Origin: Alphaproteobacteria bacterium
GTDB lineage: Bacteria > Pseudomonadota > Alphaproteobacteria > UBA6615
Length of the DNA stretch: 7,151 bases
Reading direction: 5' to 3'
Assembly (NCBI GenBank): GCA_013003285.1
Contig: JABDJY010000074.1
Coordinates: 1 to 7,151 of the forward strand
A model generated the notes under the pieces. It had not been told where the DNA came from, made no database searches, and worked only from the letters and a program-made list of their open reading frames with translations. Positions 1-5,543 of the stretch are shown one piece after another. Positions within the stretch are counted from its first letter, which is position 1. The number at the start of each line of letters is the position of its first letter. Both the position numbers and the translations under genes were made by a program.

Positions 1-704
1 GCGGTGACCTCGTCGACGGTGACGCCGGTCAAAATCTTAATGCCGATGCGCTCGCTTTCCTTATGCACCTGCGCCACCGCGTCGGCTTCCATGCGCGGCA
101 GTAGCCGGTCCATCACTTCGAGGATCGTCACTTCGGTGCCGGCGCGGGCGAACACATGGCCGAATTCCAGCGCGATCACGCCGCCGCCGATAAAGACCAG
201 GCGGTCGGGCAGGGTGGCTAGTTCGAGGATCTCGTCGCTGGTGATCATCAGCTCGGCGCCCTTGATGGGCAGCGTGCGCGGCGTCGAGCCGGTGGCGATG
301 ACGATATTTTCGGCCTCGAGTGTGCGGCCATCGACGGCGATGGCGTTTTCACCGACGAATTTCGCCCGCCCTTCGATCAGCTCGATCTGGCGGTTTTCCA
401 GACTGCCGCGGAAATCGTCGGGCACACCGTCGACGAAGGTGCGTTCGCGCGCGATCAAAGCCGGCCAATCCAGTTTGGGAGCGCCGACCGATATGTGATG
501 CTGCGGCGCCAGCTCGATCTGGTGCAGAACCTGCGCGGCGGCGACCAGTACCTTCTTCGGCACGCAACCGCGGATCGGGCAGGTGCCGCCCACGTCGCGG
601 GCTTCGATCATAGCGACAGATTTTCCCGCCGCCCGCGTCACGCCAGCGGCGCCCATGCCGGCATTGCCGGTGCCCAGAATGACAACATCAAACTTATCGG
701 CCAT
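1..704 (-). CDS. FAD-dependent pyridine nucleotide-disulfide oxidoreductase, N-terminal 234 residues (cut by left window edge)
   Basis: Class I flavoprotein disulfide reductase of the glutathione reductase / dihydrolipoamide dehydrogenase / mercuric reductase group, a cytosolic enzyme moving electrons from NAD(P)H through FAD to a disulfide. Only the first 234 codons are present; the family usually has about 450-470 residues, so the dimerisation domain lies outside. Visible: FAD dinucleotide motif GTGNAG (residues 11-16) with acidic E34; redox-active pair C42 and C47 in GGTCPIRGCVPKK; ATG motif near 135-143; second dinucleotide motif GGGVIALE (173-180). Strand 2 of that fold ends in E196, which in this family favours NADH over NADPH (inference). 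The VPKK after the second cysteine is the glutathione reductase form. The ATG at 704 has a perfect AGGAGG (713-718) 8 bases upstream. The cold-shock gene lies upstream on the same strand across 255 bases. The substrate cannot be named without the C-terminal half. Confidence 0.93.
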   Translation of the reverse strand, partial: MADKFDVVILGTGNAGMGAAGVTRAAGKSVAMIEARDVGGTCPIRGCVPKKVLVAAAQVLHQIELAPQHHISVGAPKLDWPALIARERTFVDGVPDDFRGSLENRQIELIEGRAKFVGENAIAVDGRTLEAENIVIATGSTPRTLPIKGAELMITSDEILELATLPDRLVFIGGGVIALEFGHVFARAGTEVTILEVMDRLLPRMEADAVAQVHKESERIGIKILTGVTVDEVT

Positions 705-881
705 TTACGTATCCTCCTGTTTCTGGTGGCCTCGGCGAGGCGCGCCAGGATCGGGTTCACCGAGCAGATCGGCGTTTTATGTAAGGTGCGACAGTTTGTC
801 GGCGAAGCCAATGGTTTGGCGGCGTTGGCCCTGGTCTCGACGTTCAACTTTTCGACACTCGCGACGACAAGTCAGCGTTGA

Positions 882-906
882 GCACCTTTTGGTCGCGCGA
901 AGGTGC
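882..906 (-). terminator. Possible hairpin downstream of the cold-shock gene
   Basis: GCACCTT (882-888) and AAGGTGC (900-906) form a perfect 7-bp stem with an 11-base loop. It lies about 55 bases past the stop codon of the cold-shock gene on the minus strand and could end its transcript before the reductase gene. There is no T-tract after the stem in the minus direction, so an intrinsic terminator is not well supported. A further AAGGTGC copy at 916-922 and one at 783-789 could pair with the same arm. The rest of the 705-959 gap shows no gene; it also has a small palindrome, CGACA-GTT-TGTCG, at 789-801. Confidence 0.25.
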
Positions 907-959
907 CCGCTATTTAAGGTGCGAGGATACGGCGTTCGATTGGATTTCGTCGGTGGGGG

Positions 960-1457
960 TTAAGCCAGTTCGACGACAACGGCGAGCGGGCCCTTGTCGC
1001 CTTTTTGCGTGCCCACCCGAACCCGGGTTTCCGGTTCCAGCATCCGCAGTCCACTGCTCGCGACGACACGGCCGGAGATAAAAATATCCGGCCCCCCATC
1101 GTCGGGAACCACGAAGCCGTACCCCTTATTGGCGTCGAAAAACTTCACCACGCCCTCGATCAACGGCCCGTCGGGTTCGGCAACTTCCGCTGCTTCTACG
1201 CCACCTTCCGGCAATGTGACGCTGAATATGGTGGTGACAGTTGGGCCTTTGGCGCCGTCGCTGATTTCACATTCGACAGCAGCGCCGTCGGGTAAATCGC
1301 GATGGCCGGCGGCTTCCAGCACTGAGACATGCACAAAAGCGTCTCCGGTGCCGTCATTCGGCTGAACGAACCCGTAGCCTTTAATTGGATTGAACCACTT
1401 AACGATTGCTGACGTTTTCACACCGTTTCCGGTGTCTGAATAACTAGATTCACTCAT
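960..1457 (-). CDS. Double cold-shock domain protein
   Basis: 165-residue protein with two cold-shock (OB-fold) domains, expected to bind single-stranded RNA or DNA in the cytoplasm as an RNA chaperone or antiterminator. Domain 1 (about 14-82) has RNP1 KGYGFV (26-31) and RNP2 with F41, V42 and H43. Domain 2 (about 100-165) has RNP1 KGYGFV (111-116), but its RNP2 reads DIFIS (124-128), with S128 in place of the usual histidine. An acidic, alanine-rich linker (about 83-99) joins them. Classical CspA proteins have one domain of about 70 residues; tandem forms of this size are known in alphaproteobacteria. The ATG at 1457 is preceded by GAGGA about 9 bases upstream. It is divergent from the histidine kinase gene across 603 bases. 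A candidate promoter lies at 1541-1569, giving an untranslated leader of roughly 75 bases, in keeping with the long leaders of cold-shock genes. I do not assign a Csp letter. Confidence 0.95.
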   Translation of the reverse strand: MSESSYSDTGNGVKTSAIVKWFNPIKGYGFVQPNDGTGDAFVHVSVLEAAGHRDLPDGAAVECEISDGAKGPTVTTIFSVTLPEGGVEAAEVAEPDGPLIEGVVKFFDANKGYGFVVPDDGGPDIFISGRVVASSGLRMLEPETRVRVGTQKGDKGPLAVVVELA

Positions 1458-1540
1458 GGGTGACGGTCCTCATCCCCAACACCGGCACCGTTACCCACTA
1501 TGGCACCGGAACGCGATACTCGATTATTTTTATTTTTTCT

Positions 1541-1569
1541 ATTGTCGAGGTTACTTGGTCGTTTGGCAA
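1541..1569 (-). promoter_or_regulatory. Candidate sigma-70-type promoter for the cold-shock gene
   Basis: Read on the minus strand: TTGCCA (1569-1564, 5 of 6 to the -35 consensus), a 17-base spacer, then GACAAT (1546-1541, 4 of 6 to the -10 consensus). Transcription would begin near 1534, after which the leader is A-rich. The spacing is ideal, but the AT-rich setting makes chance matches likelier. Confidence 0.4.
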
Positions 1570-1832
1570 TAAGCATCGCGCATTTATTATGGAGAGTCGG
1601 CGCATGGCCGCTCGACCAAATAGGATGACGCCCCTTGGTTGTCAAAATTTGGAAACTTATTGGCGGTTAACCAGGAAGTTATTGATATTAAAGGGTCCTG
1701 GCACCCAAACGGCTGTAATCGACTCAACCAATAATATGATTCCTTGGGGAACCTTCAACAATTAGTCCAGACAAGTTGATGGTACCAAATTAGAGCCTGT
1801 TGGATAATAGGTGATGTGCCGGAGACTTGTTG

Positions 1833-1907
1833 ATGCCCATCAGTCGGCATAGTCGGCGCTTGGAAAATTGGGTGCAGCGAAACTGGGGAAACCCAAAAGC
1901 TACATGA
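1833..1907 (+). CDS. Candidate small ORF (24 codons) upstream of the kinase gene
   Basis: ATG at 1833 follows GGAG (1821-1824) at an 8-base spacing, and the frame stays open for 24 codons to TGA at 1905-1907. The peptide begins MPISRHSRRLENW and ends NWGNPKAT. It is basic (five arginines, one lysine) with tryptophans at 13 and 18, and has no membrane segment. It ends 153 bases before the kinase start on the same strand, so it could be a leader peptide, an independent small protein, or chance. Its only support is start, Shine-Dalgarno and spacing. A 24-codon open frame is common by chance. Confidence 0.2.
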   Translation: MPISRHSRRLENWVQRNWGNPKAT

Positions 1908-2060
1908 AGAACCAATCCAAAGGTCTTGATTCATATACATTATCGTTTTCTTTAACCAAGAACTGGGCTATGATTCTGCCGTTAACGATGATCAAGATCC
2001 AACCCGGACCGGTTAAATGCGATCCAGAGCAGGTTTTTCGGGGGCCGAAAGAAAGTATCC

Positions 2061-3728
2061 TTGGTGACCGAGATCTTCAGCCAAAGCACGGTCGGTGAAC
2101 AGGGCCGGGTCTATACCCGACGCCCGCAACATGACCGCCTCGAGGGGGACTTGGCCGCTGTCGAGCCTCTGCGACAACCAGCCTTTCACGAACTCGAGGT
2201 CGGCGAGCTTCTCCTCAAGCAGTTTGGACCGGTTTACGTCGCCGATGCCAACTTCGACCTGCTTTATGCCACTGACGGCTTTGTGGAACTGTCGCGCGAC
2301 GCCTGGGGATTTGAGGTTGATCTATCCGACAATGCCGCCGCGCCGACGCCGCTGCGCAATGTTTTGGAAGGCCTTGCCGAAACCGGCCGTTTCGAACCCA
2401 ATCATACCGAGGTCCGCCGCTCGGGCATGACCCGGCTTTATCTGGGTCGCCATTTCGTCAGCGAGCGCGATACCGGGCGGCTGTTCTACGGCTATTTCGA
2501 AGATGTCACGCGCAACACGACGCTTGAAAAGAAGCTGGCCGAGACGGTCGAGAAGCTGAACGACACCATCCATGCATCGTCGGACTGGGTTTGGGAGACC
2601 GACGCGGAACTGCGGCTGACGGAAGTATCGCCGCGCATTGCCGCCATAACCGGCGTGCCGCCGCATATGCATCTGGGTAAGCACGTGCTGTCGCTGGGCG
2701 AGTTGCCCGAGTCCACGTCTGGCACCCCCGATCTTGAGAGCCTGTTTGCCGGCCACCGGTCGTTCCGCAATCGTCTTTTCATCATGTGCGACGAGGCCGG
2801 TCAGCCACGGCGGATTCATTTGAGCGGCATGCCGTTCTTCGACAAATCCAGCGGCCGGTTTCTAGGGTTCCGCGGCACCGGTACCGACATCACACGCACC
2901 TTGGAAGCGGAGCGGGCGATGATGAGCGCGCGCCAGGATCTGGAACAGGCGCTCAAAACGCTGGAATTACGTAACGACCAATTGAGCGATGCGTTGGCCC
3001 AAGCGCAAGGCGCGTCCAAAGCAAAGAGTGAATTCCTGGCGCTCACCAGTCATGAGCTGCGCACGCCGCTGAACGCGATTATTGGCTTCACCGAGTTGTG
3101 CAAGCGGCAGGTCGCCGGGCCGATCACCGAACGCATGGGCGACTATCTCGATAATGTGCTCTCCGCGTCGGGTCATCTGGTACAGATTATCGATAACCTG
3201 CTCGACACGGTTCGCATCGAGAACGACTCCACCGAGATCAATCTGCAGCGGTTGAGCGTTGCCACCTTGTTGCGCGACACGCTGACCATGGTCGAAGTTC
3301 GGGCCCAAACATCCGGACTGACTTTGGAAATTCCCGATGTCGCCGATGATATCGAAGTATTGGCCGATGTTACGGCAGCGCGGCAGATTTTGATCAATCT
3401 CCTGACCAATGCGGTCAAGTTCACACCCGCGGGCGGCACGGTTGGCATCGAGATCGCGCCGGCGCCGAACGATCGGGTGCAGATGACCGTTTGGGATACG
3501 GGCATTGGCGTCCCGGAAGATCGTATCCAAGCGGTCTTCGAACGTTTTCATCGGGTGCGGTCGGACGCCTTTACCAACACCACCGAGGGTGTTGGTATCG
3601 GTCTGCATGTGGCGCGCCATCTGGCACTGCTCATGGGCGGCGACATTTCGCTGGAAAGCGAACTCGGCAAAGGATCGCGCTTTACGCTCACCCTGCCGCG
3701 TTGGGACGCGACGCGGCCACGCGATTGA
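2061..3728 (+). CDS. Cytosolic PAS-PAS sensor histidine kinase
   Basis: 555-residue two-component sensor kinase that autophosphorylates from ATP and passes the phosphate to a response regulator. In order: an N-terminal tail (1-45), PAS-like domain 1 (about 50-150), PAS domain 2 (about 165-280, ending in GTDIT), a coiled-coil linker (about 282-320), a HisKA domain with H-box SHELRTPLNAIIGF (phospho-acceptor H331), and an ATPase domain with N-box NLLTN (446-450), G1 box DTGIG (479-483), F-box ERFHRV (494-499) and G2 box GVGIG (510-514). All catalytic boxes are intact. No membrane segment or signal peptide is seen, so it should sense a cytosolic signal. No receiver domain is fused and no regulator gene lies nearby, so it is an orphan in this window. 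The start is uncertain: TTG at 2061 and GTG at 2064 are adjacent, with only the weak purine run GAAAGAAAG (2047-2055) upstream and no in-frame ATG nearby. It converges with the 3796-4272 gene. Confidence 0.95.
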   Translation: MVTEIFSQSTVGEQGRVYTRRPQHDRLEGDLAAVEPLRQPAFHELEVGELLLKQFGPVYVADANFDLLYATDGFVELSRDAWGFEVDLSDNAAAPTPLRNVLEGLAETGRFEPNHTEVRRSGMTRLYLGRHFVSERDTGRLFYGYFEDVTRNTTLEKKLAETVEKLNDTIHASSDWVWETDAELRLTEVSPRIAAITGVPPHMHLGKHVLSLGELPESTSGTPDLESLFAGHRSFRNRLFIMCDEAGQPRRIHLSGMPFFDKSSGRFLGFRGTGTDITRTLEAERAMMSARQDLEQALKTLELRNDQLSDALAQAQGASKAKSEFLALTSHELRTPLNAIIGFTELCKRQVAGPITERMGDYLDNVLSASGHLVQIIDNLLDTVRIENDSTEINLQRLSVATLLRDTLTMVEVRAQTSGLTLEIPDVADDIEVLADVTAARQILINLLTNAVKFTPAGGTVGIEIAPAPNDRVQMTVWDTGIGVPEDRIQAVFERFHRVRSDAFTNTTEGVGIGLHVARHLALLMGGDISLESELGKGSRFTLTLPRWDATRPRD

Positions 3729-3762
3729 GCGCCGGCGGTCTCGATCGCCTACCCCGTTCGTT

Positions 3763-3785
3763 TTCAGATTTACTCTTCAGATTTA
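3763..3785. repeat. 10-bp direct repeat in the convergent gap
   Basis: TTCAGATTTA occurs at 3763-3772 and again at 3776-3785, offset by 13 bases, in the 67-base gap between the convergent kinase and 158-residue protein genes. There is no hairpin with a T-tract. It may be a slippage duplication or chance in a short AT-rich stretch. Confidence 0.5.
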
Positions 3786-3795
3786 TATAGAGGCC

Positions 3796-4272
3796 TTAGG
3801 GCGCGAAGCGTTTGCGTCCGATCATCGCGGCGCCTTCGGGCGTCAGAAGCCCGTTACGTACCCAGCCCTGTTCCTCCATGCGGCGCCATTCTTCCGGCGG
3901 CACCGACAGAAACCCGCGCACATGGTTGGGGCGGATCTGCACCGTATCGTCGAGATCTGTGGAGCCTTCCGCTTCGGCGCCATCGGCGAGCCATGCCAAG
4001 GCTAAATTCTGCACCGGCGATACCAACTCGCCGGCCGGTTGGGCCGACTGTACGAACGGCACGGCGGCGAGCCAGAATTCGTCGCTTGAGACGCTTTGAA
4101 CAAGTTCCAAGTCGGCGCGCGCGCGGGCTTCGTCGTCGAACGAACGCAGGCTTTCGAATTCACCATTAGCGCGCTTGCGGCACAGCACCCAGACACCGGC
4201 AACGTTGGCGCCGTCGGCTTTTGGCGGCACGTCGTTCTCAGTTGCGGTTGCTGTTTGGTCTACCGAATCCAC
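3796..4272 (-). CDS. Hypothetical protein, 158 residues
   Basis: I do not recognise this family. The start is GTG at 4272, with GGCGAG about 9 bases upstream on the minus strand. Residues 1-25 are polar and low in complexity. Residues 26-75 look folded (VWVLCRKRANGEF, then SSDEFWLAAVPFV), with a single cysteine, C31. A helical segment (84-97) is followed by an acidic linker (98-110). The C-terminal part (about 112-158) has EEWRRMEEQGWV followed by LLTPEGAAMIG. That pattern resembles the last helix and wing of some winged-helix proteins, but this is a weak resemblance and not a function call. There is no signal peptide or membrane segment. It is convergent with the kinase gene (67-base gap) and divergent from the persulfide dioxygenase gene (334-base gap). 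Codon use is like that of its neighbours, and the uninterrupted frame with a plausible folded composition supports a real gene. A later GTG at codon 15 (4230) is a possible alternative start. Confidence 0.75.
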   Translation of the reverse strand: MDSVDQTATATENDVPPKADGANVAGVWVLCRKRANGEFESLRSFDDEARARADLELVQSVSSDEFWLAAVPFVQSAQPAGELVSPVQNLALAWLADGAEAEGSTDLDDTVQIRPNHVRGFLSVPPEEWRRMEEQGWVRNGLLTPEGAAMIGRKRFAP

Positions 4273-4399
4273 GTTTTAGCGCTCGCCTTTGCCTCTTGGC
4301 GGAAGCATTAACCGGACCAGCAGCGCCACCCGTGTTTTGGGTGCCGCCGTTTTCATTCAAGAAACTGGCGCCGGAAAAGTCTCCACCTACTGTCTTCAA

Positions 4400-4419
4400 G
4401 GTTAGCGCATCGCTAAACC
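4400..4419. promoter_or_regulatory. Inverted repeat, candidate operator
   Basis: GGTTAGCGCATCGCTAAACC contains the perfect arms TTAGCG (4402-4407) and CGCTAA (4411-4416) around a CAT centre, with GG and CC flanks that pair if one A is bulged. Its size and position about 190 bases upstream of the dioxygenase start would suit a dimeric repressor site or a small hairpin. It does not obviously match the AT-rich BigR operator known for related genes. Confidence 0.3.
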
Positions 4420-4595
4420 AGTGTCAGCCATCGTTTCCGGGGTTTTTCGTTAACAAACATGGTTAATTCCGGTGAAAACCGTCTGATTTCGACCATTTCG
4501 GTGGATATTAATCTTAACCGGTTTGCCGCCTGATCTGAATCAAGGTCCGCTGCGGCAGGCTTGGCTAAATGGTGTGGTCACCGGTCGTCACGAGT

Positions 4596-4601
4596 GGGGA
4601 G
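4596..4601 (+). promoter_or_regulatory. Ribosome binding site that fixes the persulfide dioxygenase start
   Basis: GGGGAG lies 5 bases before the ATG at 4607. The alternative in-frame TTG at 4523 has no purine-rich site before it, and its extra 28 residues do not look like part of the fold, so 4607 is preferred. Confidence 0.65.
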
Positions 4602-4606
4602 CCATC

Positions 4607-5491
4607 ATGAGCGCGCCAGCACCAATGGTTTTGAAGCCAGACATCACCGCATTTTTCCATGCGGCCACCCACACTGTTACTTATGTCGTGCATGAGGAAG
4701 GCGGCCTGAGTTGCGCGATTATCGATCCGGTGCTCGATTACGATGCCAGTTCGGGTCGCACCGCTACCGATGCCGCGGACGAAGTGATTGCCCATGTGAA
4801 AGGAAATGATCTGCAGGTGGCGTGGATCTTAGAAACCCACGCCCATGCCGACCACCTCACCGCCGCGCCCTATCTTAAGCAGCAGCTGGGCGGGCGCATC
4901 GCCATCGGCGAACACATTGTGACGGTGCAGGAGACGTTCAAAACTGTCTTCAATCTCGGCGATGAGTTCAGCGCCGACGGCAGCCAATTCGACCATTTGT
5001 TCGTCGACGGCGCGACCTTTCGTCTTGGCGCTCTGGAGGGGCGAGTGATGCACACGCCGGGCCACACGCCGGCTTGCGTGGCCTACGTCATTGGCGATTG
5101 CGTGTTCGTCGGCGATACCTTGTTCATGCCCGACTTTGGCTCGGCGCGAACCGACTTTCCCGGTGGCGACGCGGCGACGCTCTACCGCTCGATTCGCAAA
5201 ATCTTGTCGTTGCCGGAAGAGACCAGGCTATTCATGTGCCACGATTATGGGCCCGGCGGTCGCGCCTATGCCTGGGAGAGTTCCGTGGTGGCCCAGCGCA
5301 CCGACAATATTCACGTCAATGACGCCGTCAGCGAGGCCGACTTCGTGGCGCTGCGTAACGCGCGCGACGCCGGGTTGGACATGCCGGCGCTGCTCCTGCC
5401 GGCGATCCAGGTCAATATTCGCGCCGGCGCCTTGCCGCCGGCCGAGAATAACGGCGTGAGCTATCTGAAAATTCCGCTGAACGCGCTATAG
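4607..5491 (+). CDS. Persulfide dioxygenase-like metallo-beta-lactamase-fold protein (ETHE1/Blh type)
   Basis: 294-residue protein of the glyoxalase II-like branch of the metallo-beta-lactamase fold. The closest described relatives are ETHE1 and bacterial Blh persulfide dioxygenases, which oxidise glutathione persulfide with O2 to sulfite and glutathione using one Fe(II). Visible: THAHADH (77-83), giving H78 and H80; PGHTPAC (151-157), giving H153; GDTLFMPDFG (169-178), giving D170; and CHDY (211-214), giving H212. By homology H78, H153 and D170 would hold iron; D82, H83 and H212 are the remaining motif residues. DFGSARTDFPGGDA (176-189) and the C-terminal LLLPAIQVNIRAG (262-274) are typical of the Blh-like subgroup. 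There is no signal peptide and no fused rhodanese domain. It is a single gene with a 334-base upstream region and no BigR-type repressor in the window. The exact substrate is inferred from family; another thioester or persulfide hydrolase role cannot be excluded. Confidence 0.9.
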   Translation: MSAPAPMVLKPDITAFFHAATHTVTYVVHEEGGLSCAIIDPVLDYDASSGRTATDAADEVIAHVKGNDLQVAWILETHAHADHLTAAPYLKQQLGGRIAIGEHIVTVQETFKTVFNLGDEFSADGSQFDHLFVDGATFRLGALEGRVMHTPGHTPACVAYVIGDCVFVGDTLFMPDFGSARTDFPGGDAATLYRSIRKILSLPEETRLFMCHDYGPGGRAYAWESSVVAQRTDNIHVNDAVSEADFVALRNARDAGLDMPALLLPAIQVNIRAGALPPAENNGVSYLKIPLNAL

Positions 5492-5492
5492 C

Positions 5493-5533
5493 CGGGTCAA
5501 GGACAATGTCCTCATCCCAAACCTGTCGACCCG
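5493..5533. terminator. Nested inverted repeats between convergent genes, possible bidirectional terminator
   Basis: Outer arms CGGGTC (5493-5498) and GACCCG (5528-5533) enclose an inner 13-base palindrome AGGACA-A-TGTCCT (5500-5512). They fill most of the 52-base gap between the stop codons of the dioxygenase gene (plus) and the FAH-family gene (minus). The position suits a shared terminator, but there is no T-tract on either strand, and the inner palindrome has a one-base centre that suits a protein-binding site better than a hairpin. Confidence 0.3.
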
Positions 5534-5543
5534 CCGGCGCATG

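Larger units (their letters stand above)
1458..2060. other. 603-base AT-rich divergent intergenic region
   Basis: This gap separates the divergent cold-shock and histidine kinase genes. By hand count, 1681-1740 has 24 of 60 G/C and 1921-1980 has 22 of 60, against 38 of 60 at 2341-2400 in the kinase gene. Longer open frames here (1460-1765 plus, 1755-1940 minus, 1868-2098 plus) match no family I know, and two of them run into the neighbouring genes, so I do not call them. It contains the candidate cold-shock promoter and a 24-codon ORF at 1833-1907. I found no convincing promoter for the kinase; CATATACATTAT around 1932-1943 is -10-like but lacks a well-placed -35. I recognised no riboswitch or known small RNA. 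Confidence 0.6.
4273..4606. other. 334-base divergent intergenic region
   Basis: Control region between the divergent 158-residue protein gene and the persulfide dioxygenase gene. It holds an imperfect inverted repeat at 4400-4419, two TTAA sites at 4450-4453 and 4463-4466 (9 bases apart, facing each other as GTTAAC and GGTTAA), and the palindrome AACCGGTT at 4516-4523. I see no clear -35/-10 pair for either gene. An upstream TTG at 4523 would extend the dioxygenase by 28 residues, but I treat that stretch as untranslated. Confidence 0.5.

Noticed and set aside
4..498. 164-codon open frame on the plus strand
   Set aside because: It lies opposite the disulfide reductase gene, whose frame has intact FAD, cysteine and NAD motifs; the plus-strand product is low-complexity, rich in Ser and Arg, and typical of an antisense shadow in GC-rich DNA.
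1460..1765. 101-codon plus-strand frame in the AT-rich gap
   Set aside because: The GTG start is directly beside the cold-shock start codon with no ribosome binding site, and the composition changes along the frame with the local base content.
1871..1900. Riboswitch-like GGTGCAG and GGGGAAACCC motif before the kinase gene
   Set aside because: Looks loosely like cobalamin or c-di-GMP riboswitch elements, but I could not build either conserved core or a consistent stem set.
1868..2098. 76-codon plus-strand frame running into the kinase gene
   Set aside because: It starts with TTG without a ribosome binding site, overlaps the kinase start by 38 bases, and its product resembles no protein I know.
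2967..3620. 217-codon open frame on the minus strand
   Set aside because: It is opposite the kinase domain of the histidine kinase gene; no family resemblance in the product.
4449..4466. CtrA-type site, TTAA pair with TTAACCAT on the minus strand
   Set aside because: The TTAA pair is separated by 9 bases and not the 7 of the CtrA consensus; the half-site alone is too short to support a call.
4523..4606. 28-residue N-terminal extension of the persulfide dioxygenase from a TTG
   Set aside because: No ribosome binding site before the TTG, whereas the ATG at 4607 has GGGGAG at 5 bases and begins where the family fold normally begins.
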